A stretch of 64,000 nucleotides of DNA. It comes from Amycolatopsis aidingensis. GTDB taxonomy: Bacteria; Actinomycetota; Actinomycetes; Mycobacteriales; Pseudonocardiaceae. The DNA is taken from NCBI RefSeq assembly GCF_018885265.1, contig NZ_CP076538.1:2826001-2890000 (forward strand), given 5' to 3'. Positions within the stretch are counted from its first letter, which is position 1. The number at the start of each line of letters is the position of its first letter. Under the pieces are notes generated by a model that was not told the origin of the DNA, did no database searches, and saw nothing but the letters and a program-made list of their open reading frames with translations. This document shows, piece after piece, positions 8,647-17,664 of the stretch. The translations under genes and the position numbers were made by a program.

Positions 8647-8662
8647 GCGGTCCCGGCGGCTT

Positions 8663-9286
8663 TCAGGACAGCACGCAGCAGCCGTACCGCTCGTGGTGCC
8701 AGATCACGATGTCCAGCGCCCGCAGCCCGGACAGCCTGCGCCCGTCCGGGGTCGTGCGGCCGTGCGTGATCGTGGCGAGCAGATCCCGGTTGGCGCGCAC
8801 GTCGTCGTGCAGCGCGCGGTAGAAGGTGACCGTCTGATCGGCGAGGTAGAACCGCCGGACCAGCGCGTCGCAGATCGGGACCAGCTGCGGGCGCAGCCGG
8901 TGCAGCACCTTCGACACCGTCACCGCCGTCCACTGTGGCACCTCGTCGGTGAGCAGGTTGGCATTGCGGACCAGCCGGAACGGCGGCTCGTCGATCGAGT
9001 CCAGGTCGGCGAAGGCCGGTTCGTCCACGGTGGTCGCGTCCAGCACCCGCTGCATGGCCGCCAGCAGCCGCGGACCAGCACCAGCGTCTCGCTGGAACAG
9101 TGGGATCACGTGATCATGCCGCAGCCGCAGGGTCAGCAGGTTGGCCGCAAGGCAGTCCAGCGCGGTGAGCGTGCCGGAGAAGTCGTAGAGCTGATCATAG
9201 GTGGCGAAAGCGAACGGTGCCCTGGGGTCGAGATACGCGTCCAGATGTGCCGGTGCACATTTTCGAAGATCCGCGATACTTCGCAC
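8663..9286 (-). CDS. DUF6308-like protein of unknown function
   Basis: A 207-residue protein without signal peptide or membrane segment. The segments FATYDQLYDFSGTLTALDCL and VTVSKVLHRLRPQLVPICD recall the actinobacterial DUF6308 family, recognised from memory only. No catalytic motif could be assigned. The GTG start is the longest plausible; the N-terminal MRSIADLRKCAP reads as ordinary coding sequence. It converges on the preceding hydrolase gene with a 16-bp gap and lies head-to-head with a 436-bp non-coding stretch. Confidence 0.65.
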   Translation of the reverse strand: MRSIADLRKCAPAHLDAYLDPRAPFAFATYDQLYDFSGTLTALDCLAANLLTLRLRHDHVIPLFQRDAGAGPRLLAAMQRVLDATTVDEPAFADLDSIDEPPFRLVRNANLLTDEVPQWTAVTVSKVLHRLRPQLVPICDALVRRFYLADQTVTFYRALHDDVRANRDLLATITHGRTTPDGRRLSGLRALDIVIWHHERYGCCVLS

Positions 9287-9542
9287 GCTACCTGCCTAAA
9301 GGTATGGGCCGCCCAGGTACTCCGTATCGCCCGGTCGTCGCAGGCCGTTACCGAACGTTTGGATAGCGCATCTGCTTTCCGCGGCACCGATCCTCGCGTG
9401 TTCCGGGGATGCGTCACAAGCGTCTGGTCCGGTCATGTTCCTGGGTGTAGCAAGGACTGCGCCGGTAGGCGCCGCGCGAAAACGGAAAAGACGCGGTGTC
9501 GAAAAGGCGGTATCGGAACACGATGAAGTAGTGCCGGACGAG

Positions 9543-9580
9543 GATGAGCCAAAAGGGTCCGCCTGATGAGCCGAAAGGGT
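9543..9580 (+). repeat. Two-copy 16-bp direct repeat, 22-bp period
   Basis: GATGAGCCAAAAGGGT (9543-9558) recurs as GATGAGCCGAAAGGGT (9565-9580) with one mismatch. The copies lie two helical turns apart in the long non-coding interval upstream of the GNAT gene. Two same-face repeats fit a binding site for a regulator acting as a dimer of monomers, or part of a promoter. No protein is known from the sequence to bind it. Confidence 0.5.
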
Positions 9581-9615
9581 GAGATGTGATGACCCGAGTA
9601 TCAGCCGTCCCGGGA

Positions 9616-9717
9616 GGGTTATTCAGAACGACCCAGCGACCGCGGGCCGCCAGGCCCGTGCGAGCGGTCGTTGCAGGTAACAGCACTGGCGACGCCCGCT
9701 ACGGACCTGAATAACCC
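9616..9717 (+). ncRNA. Nested stem-loop leader upstream of the GNAT gene (putative structured RNA)
   Basis: GGGTTATTCAG (9616-9626) pairs perfectly with CTGAATAACCC (9707-9717). Inside lies a second stem, CGACCGC with GCGGTCG, and inside that GGGCC-gcca-GGCCC. The right arm ends six bases before the TTG start of the GNAT gene, so the structure would be the immediate 5' leader if transcribed. The rest of the 9287-9722 interval shows only the direct repeat above and no ORF I would support. Alternatives are a small palindromic mobile remnant or a terminator. No homology to a named riboswitch is recognised. Confidence 0.45.
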
Positions 9718-9722
9718 GACCA

Positions 9723-10283
9723 TTGAATAAGACACCAGGCACTCGGACCGAGGCAGCATTTTCCACGGGGGTGGGGTTCCCCGGGGACTTTCGCCGCGCG
9801 GTGCGGTTGCGGGACGGGCGCACCGTGGATGTCGTGCTGCTGACCCCCGCGGACGCCGCGGAGCTGGGCGAGGCGATGCGGACCGCCGACGAGGAGACGT
9901 TGTACCGGCGGTTCTGTGGCCCGCCGCCGCGGATCACCCCGCGGCTGCTGCGTTATCTGACCGAACTGGACTACGTGCGCCGCTTCGCGCTCCTCGCCCG
10001 CGAACCGGGCGGCCGCGGAGTGGGTATTGCCCGGTACGAGGCGACCAGCCAGCCGGGCGTGGCCGAGGTGGCGGTGGCCGTCGATCGGGCCTGGCGCCGG
10101 ATCGGCATCGCGTCGACCCTGGTGCGGATGCTGGGTGAGGCCGCGGCGCAGCGCGGCTTCACCCGGTTCACGGCGACCTACCTGGCCGGGAACCGGCCGG
10201 TGGCCGAACTGCTCGACGATGCCGGCGCCAAACAGGTGATCGCGGACGGTATCGGCGAGATGGAGCTGGTCCTGCCCGGCTGA
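9723..10283 (+). CDS. GNAT-family N-acetyltransferase
   Basis: An acetyl-CoA-dependent transferase of 186 residues from TTG, or about 170 if a GTG inside TGVGFPGDFRR is used. The GNAT core is visible: beta strands ending VAEVAVAVDRAWRRIGIAS, where RRIGIA is the degenerate pyrophosphate-binding Q/RxxGxG/A loop, followed by the alpha3 helix TLVRMLGEAAAQRG. The shape resembles single-domain relatives of actinobacterial protein-lysine acetyltransferases, but the acceptor is unknown. No convincing Shine-Dalgarno sequence precedes the TTG; a structured leader abuts it, so translation may be controlled by RNA folding. Confidence 0.8.
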   Translation: MNKTPGTRTEAAFSTGVGFPGDFRRAVRLRDGRTVDVVLLTPADAAELGEAMRTADEETLYRRFCGPPPRITPRLLRYLTELDYVRRFALLAREPGGRGVGIARYEATSQPGVAEVAVAVDRAWRRIGIASTLVRMLGEAAAQRGFTRFTATYLAGNRPVAELLDDAGAKQVIADGIGEMELVLPG

Positions 10284-10384
10284 AGAGCAATGGGAAGGCG
10301 CGGACCGGTCGCTTGTCCCCGGTCAGGCCAGGCGGCAAGGTGGACGGCAGGGGAAACCGACGTCGTACAGCCGCGAGGAGACTC

Positions 10385-11359
10385 ATGCCGTCCACCCAGC
10401 CGCGCCGCCAGGTGCGGGTCCCGTCCGTCGCCGATCTGGACCGCGCCTGGGAGGTCGTACGGGCGCGGCTGCGCCCGACCCCGCTGGACCACGGCGGGGG
10501 TGGCAACGGCATGGGCGCCGAGCCCGCGCTGAAACTGGATTCGCTGCAACCCACCGGCGCCTTCAAGGTGCGCGGGGCGCTGAGCGCGATGGCTGCGCTG
10601 GAGGCGAACCGGCCGGTGGTCGCCGCATCGGCGGGCAACCACGGGCTCGGGGTCGCCTTCGCCGCCCGCGCGCTCGGCCGGCCGGTGACCATCGTGGTGC
10701 CGGGCAATGCCTCCCGGGCCAAGGTGGACCAGCTGCGGGCGCTGGGCGTGCGGCTGGTGGAGGTCGGCCAGTCCTATGACGAGGCCGAGCGGCATGCCCT
10801 GGACCTGGCCGCGGAGGGGGCGCATTTCCTCTCCCCGTACAACGACCCCGACGTGATCGGCGGGCAGGGCACGATCGGCCCGGAACTGGCCGGGCAGCTG
10901 GACGGCCCGCTGACCGTGGTGTGCGGGGTCGGTGGCGGCGGCCTGGCCGCGGGCCTCGGCCTGTGGGCCTCCACCCGGACGGACGTGCGGGTGGTCGGCG
11001 TCGAGGCGGAGGTCTCCACCGCGCTGTCCGCCTCCGTGCGGGCGGGCGAATGGGTGCCGGTGGAGGTCGGCTCCACCGTCGCGGACGGGCTGAGCGGCAA
11101 CATCGAGATCGACTCGGTGACGATCGGGCTGGTGTCGGAGTACGTGCACCAGCTGGTCACGGTCAGTGAGGCCGAGCTGCGGGAGGCGATGCGGTACCTG
11201 GTCCGTTCGCGCGGGGTCGTCGCCGAGGGCGCAGGCGCCGCGCCGGTCGCCGCGCTGCTGGCCGGGAAGGTGGACGTGCGCGGCACCCCGGTCGCGGTGG
11301 TCACCGGCCGCAACATCGCCCTGCCGGTGCTGACCGAGCTGCTCGGCGCCCCCGGCTGA
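10385..11359 (+). CDS. PLP-dependent threonine dehydratase/serine racemase-like lyase
   Basis: A fold-type II PLP enzyme of 324 residues, predicted to deaminate threonine or serine. K61 in PTGAFKVRG is the Schiff-base lysine, SAGNHG binds the carboxylate, and CGVGGGGLAAG is the phosphate-binding glycine loop. There is no C-terminal ACT regulatory domain, so it is a catabolic or racemase-like form rather than a feedback-controlled IlvA. GAGGAG precedes the ATG at good spacing; the frame opens 24 codons earlier but that part is not conserved in character. It stands alone between the GNAT gene and the mce operon. Confidence 0.85.
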   Translation: MPSTQPRRQVRVPSVADLDRAWEVVRARLRPTPLDHGGGGNGMGAEPALKLDSLQPTGAFKVRGALSAMAALEANRPVVAASAGNHGLGVAFAARALGRPVTIVVPGNASRAKVDQLRALGVRLVEVGQSYDEAERHALDLAAEGAHFLSPYNDPDVIGGQGTIGPELAGQLDGPLTVVCGVGGGGLAAGLGLWASTRTDVRVVGVEAEVSTALSASVRAGEWVPVEVGSTVADGLSGNIEIDSVTIGLVSEYVHQLVTVSEAELREAMRYLVRSRGVVAEGAGAAPVAALLAGKVDVRGTPVAVVTGRNIALPVLTELLGAPG

Positions 11360-11461
11360 GCGCAGCGGTCACCCAGGCTGAGCGGTTCGGTCCTCAGCGA
11401 GATCCGGGCGGCGCCCTAGGTTGACCCGAAGGGTTCGGACGTCGCGGAGGGTTGAGCGCCG

Positions 11462-12256
11462 GTGGACACTCGGGTCGGGCAGTCGCGCGTTCCCGGTGCG
11501 GCGGTGTTCCGGCAGATCGGCAGGGTGTCGGCGCTGCTGCTGGACGTGCTGCGGCTGCTGCCCCGGCGGCCCTTCCAGCTGCGCGAGTTCCTGCACCAGG
11601 CCTGGTTCTTCGCCAGCGTCACCATCCTGCCGACCGCGCTGGTGGCGATCCCGTTCGGTGCGGTGGTCGCCTTGCAGCTGGGTTCGCTGACCCAGCAGAT
11701 CGGGGCGCAGTCCTTCACCGGTGCGGCCAGCGCGCTGGCCATCGTGCAGCAGGCCAGCCCACTGGTGACCGCCCTGCTGGTGGCCGGAGCGGGCGGGTCG
11801 GCCATGTGCGCCGATATCGGCTCGCGGACCATCCGCGAGGAGATCGACGCCATGGAGGTGCTCGGGGTCAACCCGGTCCAGCGCCTGATCGTGCCGAGGG
11901 TGCTCGCCGCCATGGTGGTCGCGGTGCTGCTGAACGGGCTGGTCAGCGTGGTGGGGGTGGTCGGCGGCTACGTGTTCAACGTGCTGGTGCAGGGCGGGAC
12001 CCCTGGTGCCTACCTGGCCAGCTTCAACGCCCTGGCACAGCTGCCGGACCTGTGGATCTCCTCGATCAAGGCGCTGCTGTACGGGCTGGTCGCCGGCATC
12101 GTGGCGGCGGACCGGGGCCTGCATCCCGGCGCCGGGCCGAAGGGGGTCGGGGACGCGGTGAACCAGGCGGTGGTGCTCACCTTCCTGCTGCTGTTCCTGA
12201 TCAACGTGGTGCTCACCGGCATCTACCTGCAACTCGTCCCGCCGAGGCTGGGCTGA
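11462..12256 (+). CDS. yrbEA: MlaE/YrbE-family ABC permease, first subunit of mce operon
   Basis: The first of two permeases of a Mce lipid importer; 264 residues with about five to six membrane segments. The MlaE signature EEIDAMEVLGVNPVQRL lies in mid-protein, contacting the (absent here) ATPase. The GTG start is preceded by GGAGGG. The upstream 100 bp contain a TTGACC but no good -10, so the operon promoter is not resolved. The downstream gene begins 3 bp after the stop. Together with YrbEB it forms the membrane channel through which the Mce hexamer delivers lipids or sterols. Confidence 0.93.
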   Translation: MDTRVGQSRVPGAAVFRQIGRVSALLLDVLRLLPRRPFQLREFLHQAWFFASVTILPTALVAIPFGAVVALQLGSLTQQIGAQSFTGAASALAIVQQASPLVTALLVAGAGGSAMCADIGSRTIREEIDAMEVLGVNPVQRLIVPRVLAAMVVAVLLNGLVSVVGVVGGYVFNVLVQGGTPGAYLASFNALAQLPDLWISSIKALLYGLVAGIVAADRGLHPGAGPKGVGDAVNQAVVLTFLLLFLINVVLTGIYLQLVPPRLG

Positions 12257-12259
12257 ACC

Positions 12260-13123
12260 ATGCCGGACACCTCGAGCACCCCCGCCCCTCCGATGGTGCA
12301 GCGCGCCCGCAGACTCACCGCGCGGCCGGTCGGGGTGCTGGCCGACCTCGGGTACCAGTTCTCCTTCTACGGCAGGACGCTCGCCTGGATCCCGCGCACT
12401 CTGCGCCGGTACCTGCGGGAGACGGCGCGGCTGCTGGCCGAGGTCTCCTTCGGAACCGGGGCGCTGGCGGTGATCGGCGGGACCCTCGGCGTGATGATCG
12501 GGATGACCCTGTTCACCGGCACCATCGTCGGGCTACAGGGCTACTCCGCGCTGAACCAGCTCGGTACCGGCGCGCTCACCGGCTTCTTCACCGCCTACTT
12601 CAACACCCGCGAGGTCGCCCCGCTCGCCGCCGGGCTCGCGCTCTCGGCGACGGTGGGCTGCGGGTTCACCGCGCAGCTCGGCGCGATGCGGATCTCCGAG
12701 GAGATCGACGCGCTGGAGGTGATGGGGGTGCCCAGCCTGCCGTACCTGGTCACCACCAGGGTGCTGGCCGGGCTCGCCGCGGTGGTGCCGCTGTACGTGG
12801 TGGGATTGTTCACCTCCTACCTGGCCTCCCGGCAGATCACGGTGTGGTTCTACGGCCAGTCGGCGGGCACCTACGACCACTACTTCAACCTGTTCCTGCC
12901 GCCGGAGGACGTGCTGTGGTCCTTCGGGAAGGTCCTGGTGTTCAGCCTGGTGGTGATCATGGGGCACTGCTACTACGGCTACACCGCGCGTGGCGGTCCC
13001 GCCGGGGTCGGCGTCGCGGTCGGGCGGGCGGTGCGCACCTCGATCGTCGCGCTGACCCTGCTGGACTTCTTCCTCAGCCTGGCCATCTGGGGTGCGGGCA
13101 CGACCGTGCGGATCGCCGGATGA
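12260..13123 (+). CDS. yrbEB: MlaE/YrbE-family ABC permease, second subunit
   Basis: 287 residues with the same MlaE fold as the previous gene. The signature reads EEIDALEVMGVPSLPYLV. A longer N-terminal extension (RARRLTARPVGVLADLG) precedes the first membrane segment. The stop overlaps the next start as ATGA, implying translational coupling with the first Mce protein. Pairing of two distinct YrbE permeases with six Mce proteins is the standard actinobacterial arrangement. Confidence 0.93.
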   Translation: MPDTSSTPAPPMVQRARRLTARPVGVLADLGYQFSFYGRTLAWIPRTLRRYLRETARLLAEVSFGTGALAVIGGTLGVMIGMTLFTGTIVGLQGYSALNQLGTGALTGFFTAYFNTREVAPLAAGLALSATVGCGFTAQLGAMRISEEIDALEVMGVPSLPYLVTTRVLAGLAAVVPLYVVGLFTSYLASRQITVWFYGQSAGTYDHYFNLFLPPEDVLWSFGKVLVFSLVVIMGHCYYGYTARGGPAGVGVAVGRAVRTSIVALTLLDFFLSLAIWGAGTTVRIAG

Positions 13124-14412
13124 GCAGGCTGCGTGCGTTGCGATACCCCCTGCTCGGGGTCGCCTTCCTGGTGGTGATCGCCCTGTTCCTCGGGTTCACG
13201 GTGGCGGTGTACGAGAAGGCTTTCAGCAGTTCGGTGCGGATCCGGCTGGAGACGGAGCGGGCCGGAACCCAGCTGCGGGTCGGTTCCGAGGTCAAACTGC
13301 GCGGTGTGCCGGTCGGTGAGGTGAGCGCGATCTCCGCCGCCGGCGGGCTCGCCGTGCTGACCCTGTCGCTGCGGCCGGAACAGGTGCGGTTCCTGCCTGC
13401 CAACGTCACCGCGCGGCTGCTGCCCAAGACCCTGTTCGGCGAGCGCTACGTCTCGCTGCGGGTGCCGCGGCGGCCCGCCCAGCGCACCCTGGCCGATGGT
13501 GACGTGATCGGCCCGGACCGCAGCGCGAACGCGATCGAGACCGAGCGGGTGCTGGACGAACTGCTGCCGGTGCTGCGCGCCGTGCGGCCACAGCAGTTGT
13601 CCGCGACCCTGCACGCGGTGTCCAGCGCGCTGGAAGGGCGGGGCGCCACCCTCGGCGACACCGTGCGGCTGCTGGACGGTTACCTGCGCGAGCTGATGCC
13701 CGCGCTGCCCGACCTGACCGCGACCATCTCCGATGCCGCCGTGGTGGCGGAGAACTACCACCGGGCCGGGCCCGATCTGCTCGCCGCGCTGTCGAACCTG
13801 ACCGCCACCAGCGTCACCGTGGCACAGCAGCGCGCCGGGCTGCGCGAGCTGTTCGGCACGGTCACCGGGGCCGGTACCGAGCTGCGCACCTTCCTCGCCG
13901 CCAACCGGGACAACTTCATCGGACTGGTGGCCCGCAGCCGCGGCACCGCCGAGGTGCTGGCCAAGTACGCGCCGCAGTACCCGTGCATGCTGCGGCAGCT
14001 GGCCGAGCTGGTGCCGCGCGCCGAGGCTTTCGTCGGCAAGGGGACCGACCACCCGGGGGTGGCGGCGTTCACCGTGGAGATCACCGCATCCCGCGGGCGG
14101 TACGTACCGGGGGTGGACACCCCGCGCTACGCCGACAAGCGCGGGCCGCGTTGCTACGAACTGCCCGCGCCGGGGCAGCCCCCGCCCGCGTACCCCGCGG
14201 ACGGCCCGATCAAGGACGGCTCGACCAAGCCCGCGGTGAGCAGGCCGGGTGGCGGCGGCACCGCGGGTTCGCCCGCCCATTCCCCCGCCGAGCGGGACCT
14301 GCTGGCCGCGCTGCTCGCCCCGCGGCTCGGGGTGCCGCCCGCCGAGGTCGCGGGCTGGAGCAGCCTGCTGGTCGGCCCGCTCTACCGCGGGGCGGAGGTG
14401 ACCGTGCGATGA
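13120..14412 (+). CDS. mceA: MCE-family substrate-binding protein A
   Basis: 430 residues, anchored by one N-terminal hydrophobic segment (about 8-29). The MCE/MlaD domain follows (LRVGSEVKLRGVPVGEVSAI ... VTARLLPKTLFGERYVSL), then a long helical region and a Pro/Gly-rich C-terminus. The MCE domain is expected to form part of a heterohexameric ring or needle carrying hydrophobic substrate across the periplasm-like space. The C-terminal tail (GRTRGA-like low complexity, about 350-400) is less conserved in nature. The start overlaps the YrbEB stop and the stop overlaps the next start. Confidence 0.92.
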   Translation: MSRLRALRYPLLGVAFLVVIALFLGFTVAVYEKAFSSSVRIRLETERAGTQLRVGSEVKLRGVPVGEVSAISAAGGLAVLTLSLRPEQVRFLPANVTARLLPKTLFGERYVSLRVPRRPAQRTLADGDVIGPDRSANAIETERVLDELLPVLRAVRPQQLSATLHAVSSALEGRGATLGDTVRLLDGYLRELMPALPDLTATISDAAVVAENYHRAGPDLLAALSNLTATSVTVAQQRAGLRELFGTVTGAGTELRTFLAANRDNFIGLVARSRGTAEVLAKYAPQYPCMLRQLAELVPRAEAFVGKGTDHPGVAAFTVEITASRGRYVPGVDTPRYADKRGPRCYELPAPGQPPPAYPADGPIKDGSTKPAVSRPGGGGTAGSPAHSPAERDLLAALLAPRLGVPPAEVAGWSSLLVGPLYRGAEVTVR

Positions 14413-15443
14413 GCAGGTCCACCGGCCCGGTACTGAAGCTCACGGTGTTCGCGACCGTCACCGTGTTCCTCACCGCGCTGCTCGGGCTCACCATCGCCAA
14501 TGTCGACTTCGGCCCGCAGCGGCACTATGTGGCGCGGTTCAGCGATGTGCTCGGGCTCAACCCCGGCGACGACGTGCGCATGTCCGGGGTCCGGGTCGGG
14601 CAGGTGGAGCAGATCACCCCGACCGCCCCGGAGTACGCCGAGGTGCGGTTCAGCGTGGAGGCCGGCCGCCCGATCGCCGCCGATGCCACCGCGGCGCTGA
14701 AGTTCCGCAACCTGATCGGCCAGCGCTACCTGGCGCTGGACTCGGACGCGCCGGCGCCGGGGGAGGAACTGCCCGCTGGCGGGACGATCCCGCTGGCACG
14801 TACCACCCCCGCGGTGAACCTGACCGAGCTGCTGAACGGGTTCCGGCCGCTGTTCAACGCGCTGGAACCGGAACAGGTCAACCAGCTGTCCGGGCAGCTG
14901 ATCCAGGTACTGCAGGGGGAGGGCGGCACGATCGACGGAATCCTGCGGCACACCGCATCGCTGACCGGCACCCTGGCCGACCGGGACGAGGTGATCGGAC
15001 GGGTGATCGGCAACCTGAACACCGTCCTGGACACGGTGAACTCCCGCGGTGACCGGCTGGCCGGGCTGATCGGGCAGACCAGGGCGCTGGTCTCCGGCCT
15101 GGCCGCGCAACGCGAACCGATCGGCGCCGCGGTGAGCGCCATGGGTGAGCTGGCGGACAGCACGAGCGGGCTGCTGGAGCGGGCGCGGGATCCGCTGCGC
15201 CGCGGCATCGCCGGGCTCGGCAGGCTCAGCGGCAACCTGAACGACTCCGCCGGCCTCGTCCAGGAGTTCCTCAGCACCCTCCCGCGCAAGACCGCCACCT
15301 TCACCCGCGTGGTCAGCTACGGCAGCTGGCTCAACTTCTACCTGTGCGGGCTCAGCGGCCGGGTGGGCATCGACACGCTGAACGCCGAGGTGCCGATCCT
15401 GCCGCTGCCGCTGACCGAGACCGCCCCGAGGTGCCGCCCGTGA
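14409..15443 (+). CDS. mceB: MCE-family protein B
   Basis: 344 residues with an N-terminal membrane anchor (LTVFATVTVFLTALLGLTI) and an MCE domain carrying LNPGDDVRMSGVRVGQVEQI and ALKFRNLIGQRYLAL. The remainder is mostly helical repeats predicted to extend the Mce needle. It ends in a region with a single Cys (YLCGLSGRVG) that recurs in the next protein, a shared mce feature. ATGA overlap upstream and GTGA overlap downstream indicate tight coupling. Confidence 0.92.
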   Translation: MSRSTGPVLKLTVFATVTVFLTALLGLTIANVDFGPQRHYVARFSDVLGLNPGDDVRMSGVRVGQVEQITPTAPEYAEVRFSVEAGRPIAADATAALKFRNLIGQRYLALDSDAPAPGEELPAGGTIPLARTTPAVNLTELLNGFRPLFNALEPEQVNQLSGQLIQVLQGEGGTIDGILRHTASLTGTLADRDEVIGRVIGNLNTVLDTVNSRGDRLAGLIGQTRALVSGLAAQREPIGAAVSAMGELADSTSGLLERARDPLRRGIAGLGRLSGNLNDSAGLVQEFLSTLPRKTATFTRVVSYGSWLNFYLCGLSGRVGIDTLNAEVPILPLPLTETAPRCRP

Positions 15444-16456
15444 AACCCTTCCGTGAACGTGATCTCCCCATGCTCGGGCTGGCCACCACCGTGGTGCTCG
15501 GGCTGACCGTGCTCGCCGCGCTGAACGCCGAGCGGCTGCCGCTGATCGGTGCCGGCGGCACCACCTACGCCGCCGAGTTCGCCGAGGCGGCCGGGCTCAC
15601 CGACGCCGCCGAGGTCAGGGCGAACGGGGTGCAGGTCGGCCAGGTGCGGCAGGTGGAGCTGGCAGGCGACCACATCCGGGTGGAGTTCACCGTGGCCGGG
15701 ATACGGCTCGGCGACCGCAGTACGGCCGCCATCGAGATCAAGACCCTGCTCGGCCAGAAGTACCTGGCCGTGCAGCCGGCGGGCGAGGCGGCACAGGACC
15801 CCGGCACCCCGATCCCGCGCGAGCGCACCAGCGTGCCCTACGACCTCGGCCCGGTGGTCGACGATCTGGGCGCCACCCTCGGCGAGGTCGACACCGGGCA
15901 ACTGGCCCGGAGTTTCGAGGTGCTTGCCGAGACCTTCGCGGGCAGCCCCCGGCATGTGCGGGACGCGCTGGACGGGCTGGCCGCGGTCTCGGCGACCATC
16001 GCCTCCAGGGACGCCGAGCTGGCCGCGCTGCTGCGCAACACCAACCAGGTCGGTGGCGTCCTCGCCGAACGGGACGCGGAGTTCCGCGCGCTGCTTTCCG
16101 ACGGCAACGCGCTGCTGGCGGAGATCCAGCGGCGCAAGTCGGCCATCGACCGGCTGCTGGCCGCCACCGTCCGGCTGGCCGGCGAGGTCCGTGGCCTGAT
16201 CGCCGACAACCGGGACCAGCTCGCGCCCGCACTGTCCGAACTGGACAAGGTGACCGCCCTGCTGGAACGCAACCAGGAGAATCTCGCCCGCGGGCTGGCG
16301 AACCTCGCGCCGTTCGCGCGGATGTCCAACAACGCCATCGGGAACGGTCGCTGGTTCGATGTCTACATGTGCGGCCTGCTGCCCCCGAGCGTGCACACCG
16401 GACCGCTCGCGGTGAACCCGCGGGGCTGCCGCCCGCCGTACGGGGGGTCGCGATGA
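15440..16456 (+). CDS. mceC: MCE-family protein C
   Basis: 338 residues starting with a GTG that overlaps the preceding stop (GTGA). One N-terminal hydrophobic segment (MLGLATTVVLGLTVLAAL) is followed by an MCE domain (AEVRANGVQVGQVRQVELAG; IKTLLGQKYLAVQP) and a helical stalk. The C-terminal YMCGLLPP motif parallels YLCGLSG in the previous protein. Function is in the hexameric lipid-transfer assembly of this operon. Confidence 0.92.
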   Translation: MKPFRERDLPMLGLATTVVLGLTVLAALNAERLPLIGAGGTTYAAEFAEAAGLTDAAEVRANGVQVGQVRQVELAGDHIRVEFTVAGIRLGDRSTAAIEIKTLLGQKYLAVQPAGEAAQDPGTPIPRERTSVPYDLGPVVDDLGATLGEVDTGQLARSFEVLAETFAGSPRHVRDALDGLAAVSATIASRDAELAALLRNTNQVGGVLAERDAEFRALLSDGNALLAEIQRRKSAIDRLLAATVRLAGEVRGLIADNRDQLAPALSELDKVTALLERNQENLARGLANLAPFARMSNNAIGNGRWFDVYMCGLLPPSVHTGPLAVNPRGCRPPYGGSR

Positions 16457-17664
16457 CCCGCGCCCGCCCCGCATCCCGCGGCTACCGGCTGCTGGTACTG
16501 GCCTGCGTGGGGCTGCTGGTGCTGGCCACCGGGTTGTGGTGGTTCGCCCGGATCCGCGACGGCCACACCTTCACCGCCTACTTCGACCGTGCCGTCGGGG
16601 TGTACGCGGGCTCCGACGTGCGGGTGCTGGGGATGCGGGTCGGTGCCGTGCGGGAGGTGGTGCCCGATGGCGACCGGGTGCGGGTCCGGATGACCGTGGC
16701 GCCGGAGGTACGGATCCCGGCCGGCGCCGGGGCGGTGATCATCGCGCCCACCCTGGTGAGCGACCGCTACGTGCAGCTGACCCCGGTCTACACCGGCGGG
16801 GCCGTGCTGCGGCCGGGCGCGGTGATCGGGCTGGACCGCACCGCCGTCCCGGTGGAGCTGGACGAGCTGGTCCGGCAGCTGGACGAACTGGCGACGGCAC
16901 TCGGCCCGGAAGGCGCCAACTCCGATGGCGCGCTGTCCAGGGCGCTGGACACCGGGGCCGCGGTGCTGGAAGGCAACGGCGCGCGGCTGGGCCGCACCAT
17001 CGAGCGGCTCGGCGCGGCCGCGGAGACCCTGGAGGGCGCCAAGGGCGACCTGTTCGGCACCATCGACGGGCTGGCCCGGTTCACCAGGACGCTGGCCGAG
17101 AGCGACGCCCAGCTGCGCGAGCTGTCCGGGCGGCTCACCGAGGTCACCGGGTTCCTCGCCGGGGAGCGCGAGAACCTCGGCGCCGCCATGGGTTCGATCG
17201 CCACCGCACTGACCGAGGTGCACGACTTCGTCGCGGACAACCGGGCGAGCGTGCAATCCAATGTAGACAAATTGACCGGGATCACCGGGGCGCTGGTGGA
17301 ACAGCGCGCCGCACTGGCCGAGGTGCTGGACGTGGCGCCGCTGCTGGCGGCCAACGGCCTGAACACCTACGACCAGGCCTCCGGGACACTGCAGGCGCGG
17401 GCGAACCTGAACGAGCTGACCAGCCCACCGATCCTGATGGTCTGCCAGCTGCTGGCGCAGTCCGCTCCGGAGGGGGTGCCCGCCCTGCTGACCGACACCT
17501 GTGCACGGCTGGCGCCGATCCTGGACGGCACGCTGAAACTGCCCTCGGTGGCGGAGACCGTGGCCGCCATCGAGCGCGGCGAGCTGCCACCGCTGCCGCT
17601 GCCGCTGCTGGACACCCCGGGCGGCACCTCGCTGCTCGGCCCGCCGGAGGGAGGTGGCTGGTGA
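16453..17664 (+). CDS. mceD: MCE-family protein D
   Basis: 403 residues with an ATGA overlap to the previous gene. The N-terminal anchor (LLVLACVGLLVLATGLWWF) precedes an MCE domain (YAGSDVRVLGMRVGAVREV; IIAPTLVSDRYVQLTP). The long helical region repeats LxxLxx patterns over about 200 residues. The C-terminus is Pro/Leu-rich (ELPPLPLPLLDTPGG). It is the usual fourth protein of the operon, immediately before the lipoprotein. Confidence 0.92.
   Translation: MTRARPASRGYRLLVLACVGLLVLATGLWWFARIRDGHTFTAYFDRAVGVYAGSDVRVLGMRVGAVREVVPDGDRVRVRMTVAPEVRIPAGAGAVIIAPTLVSDRYVQLTPVYTGGAVLRPGAVIGLDRTAVPVELDELVRQLDELATALGPEGANSDGALSRALDTGAAVLEGNGARLGRTIERLGAAAETLEGAKGDLFGTIDGLARFTRTLAESDAQLRELSGRLTEVTGFLAGERENLGAAMGSIATALTEVHDFVADNRASVQSNVDKLTGITGALVEQRAALAEVLDVAPLLAANGLNTYDQASGTLQARANLNELTSPPILMVCQLLAQSAPEGVPALLTDTCARLAPILDGTLKLPSVAETVAAIERGELPPLPLPLLDTPGGTSLLGPPEGGGW

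Noticed and set aside
9287..9722. A tRNA gene or a small protein in the long gap before the GNAT gene
   Set aside because: No cloverleaf or T-loop consensus was found, and the short frames lack start sites with a Shine-Dalgarno sequence.
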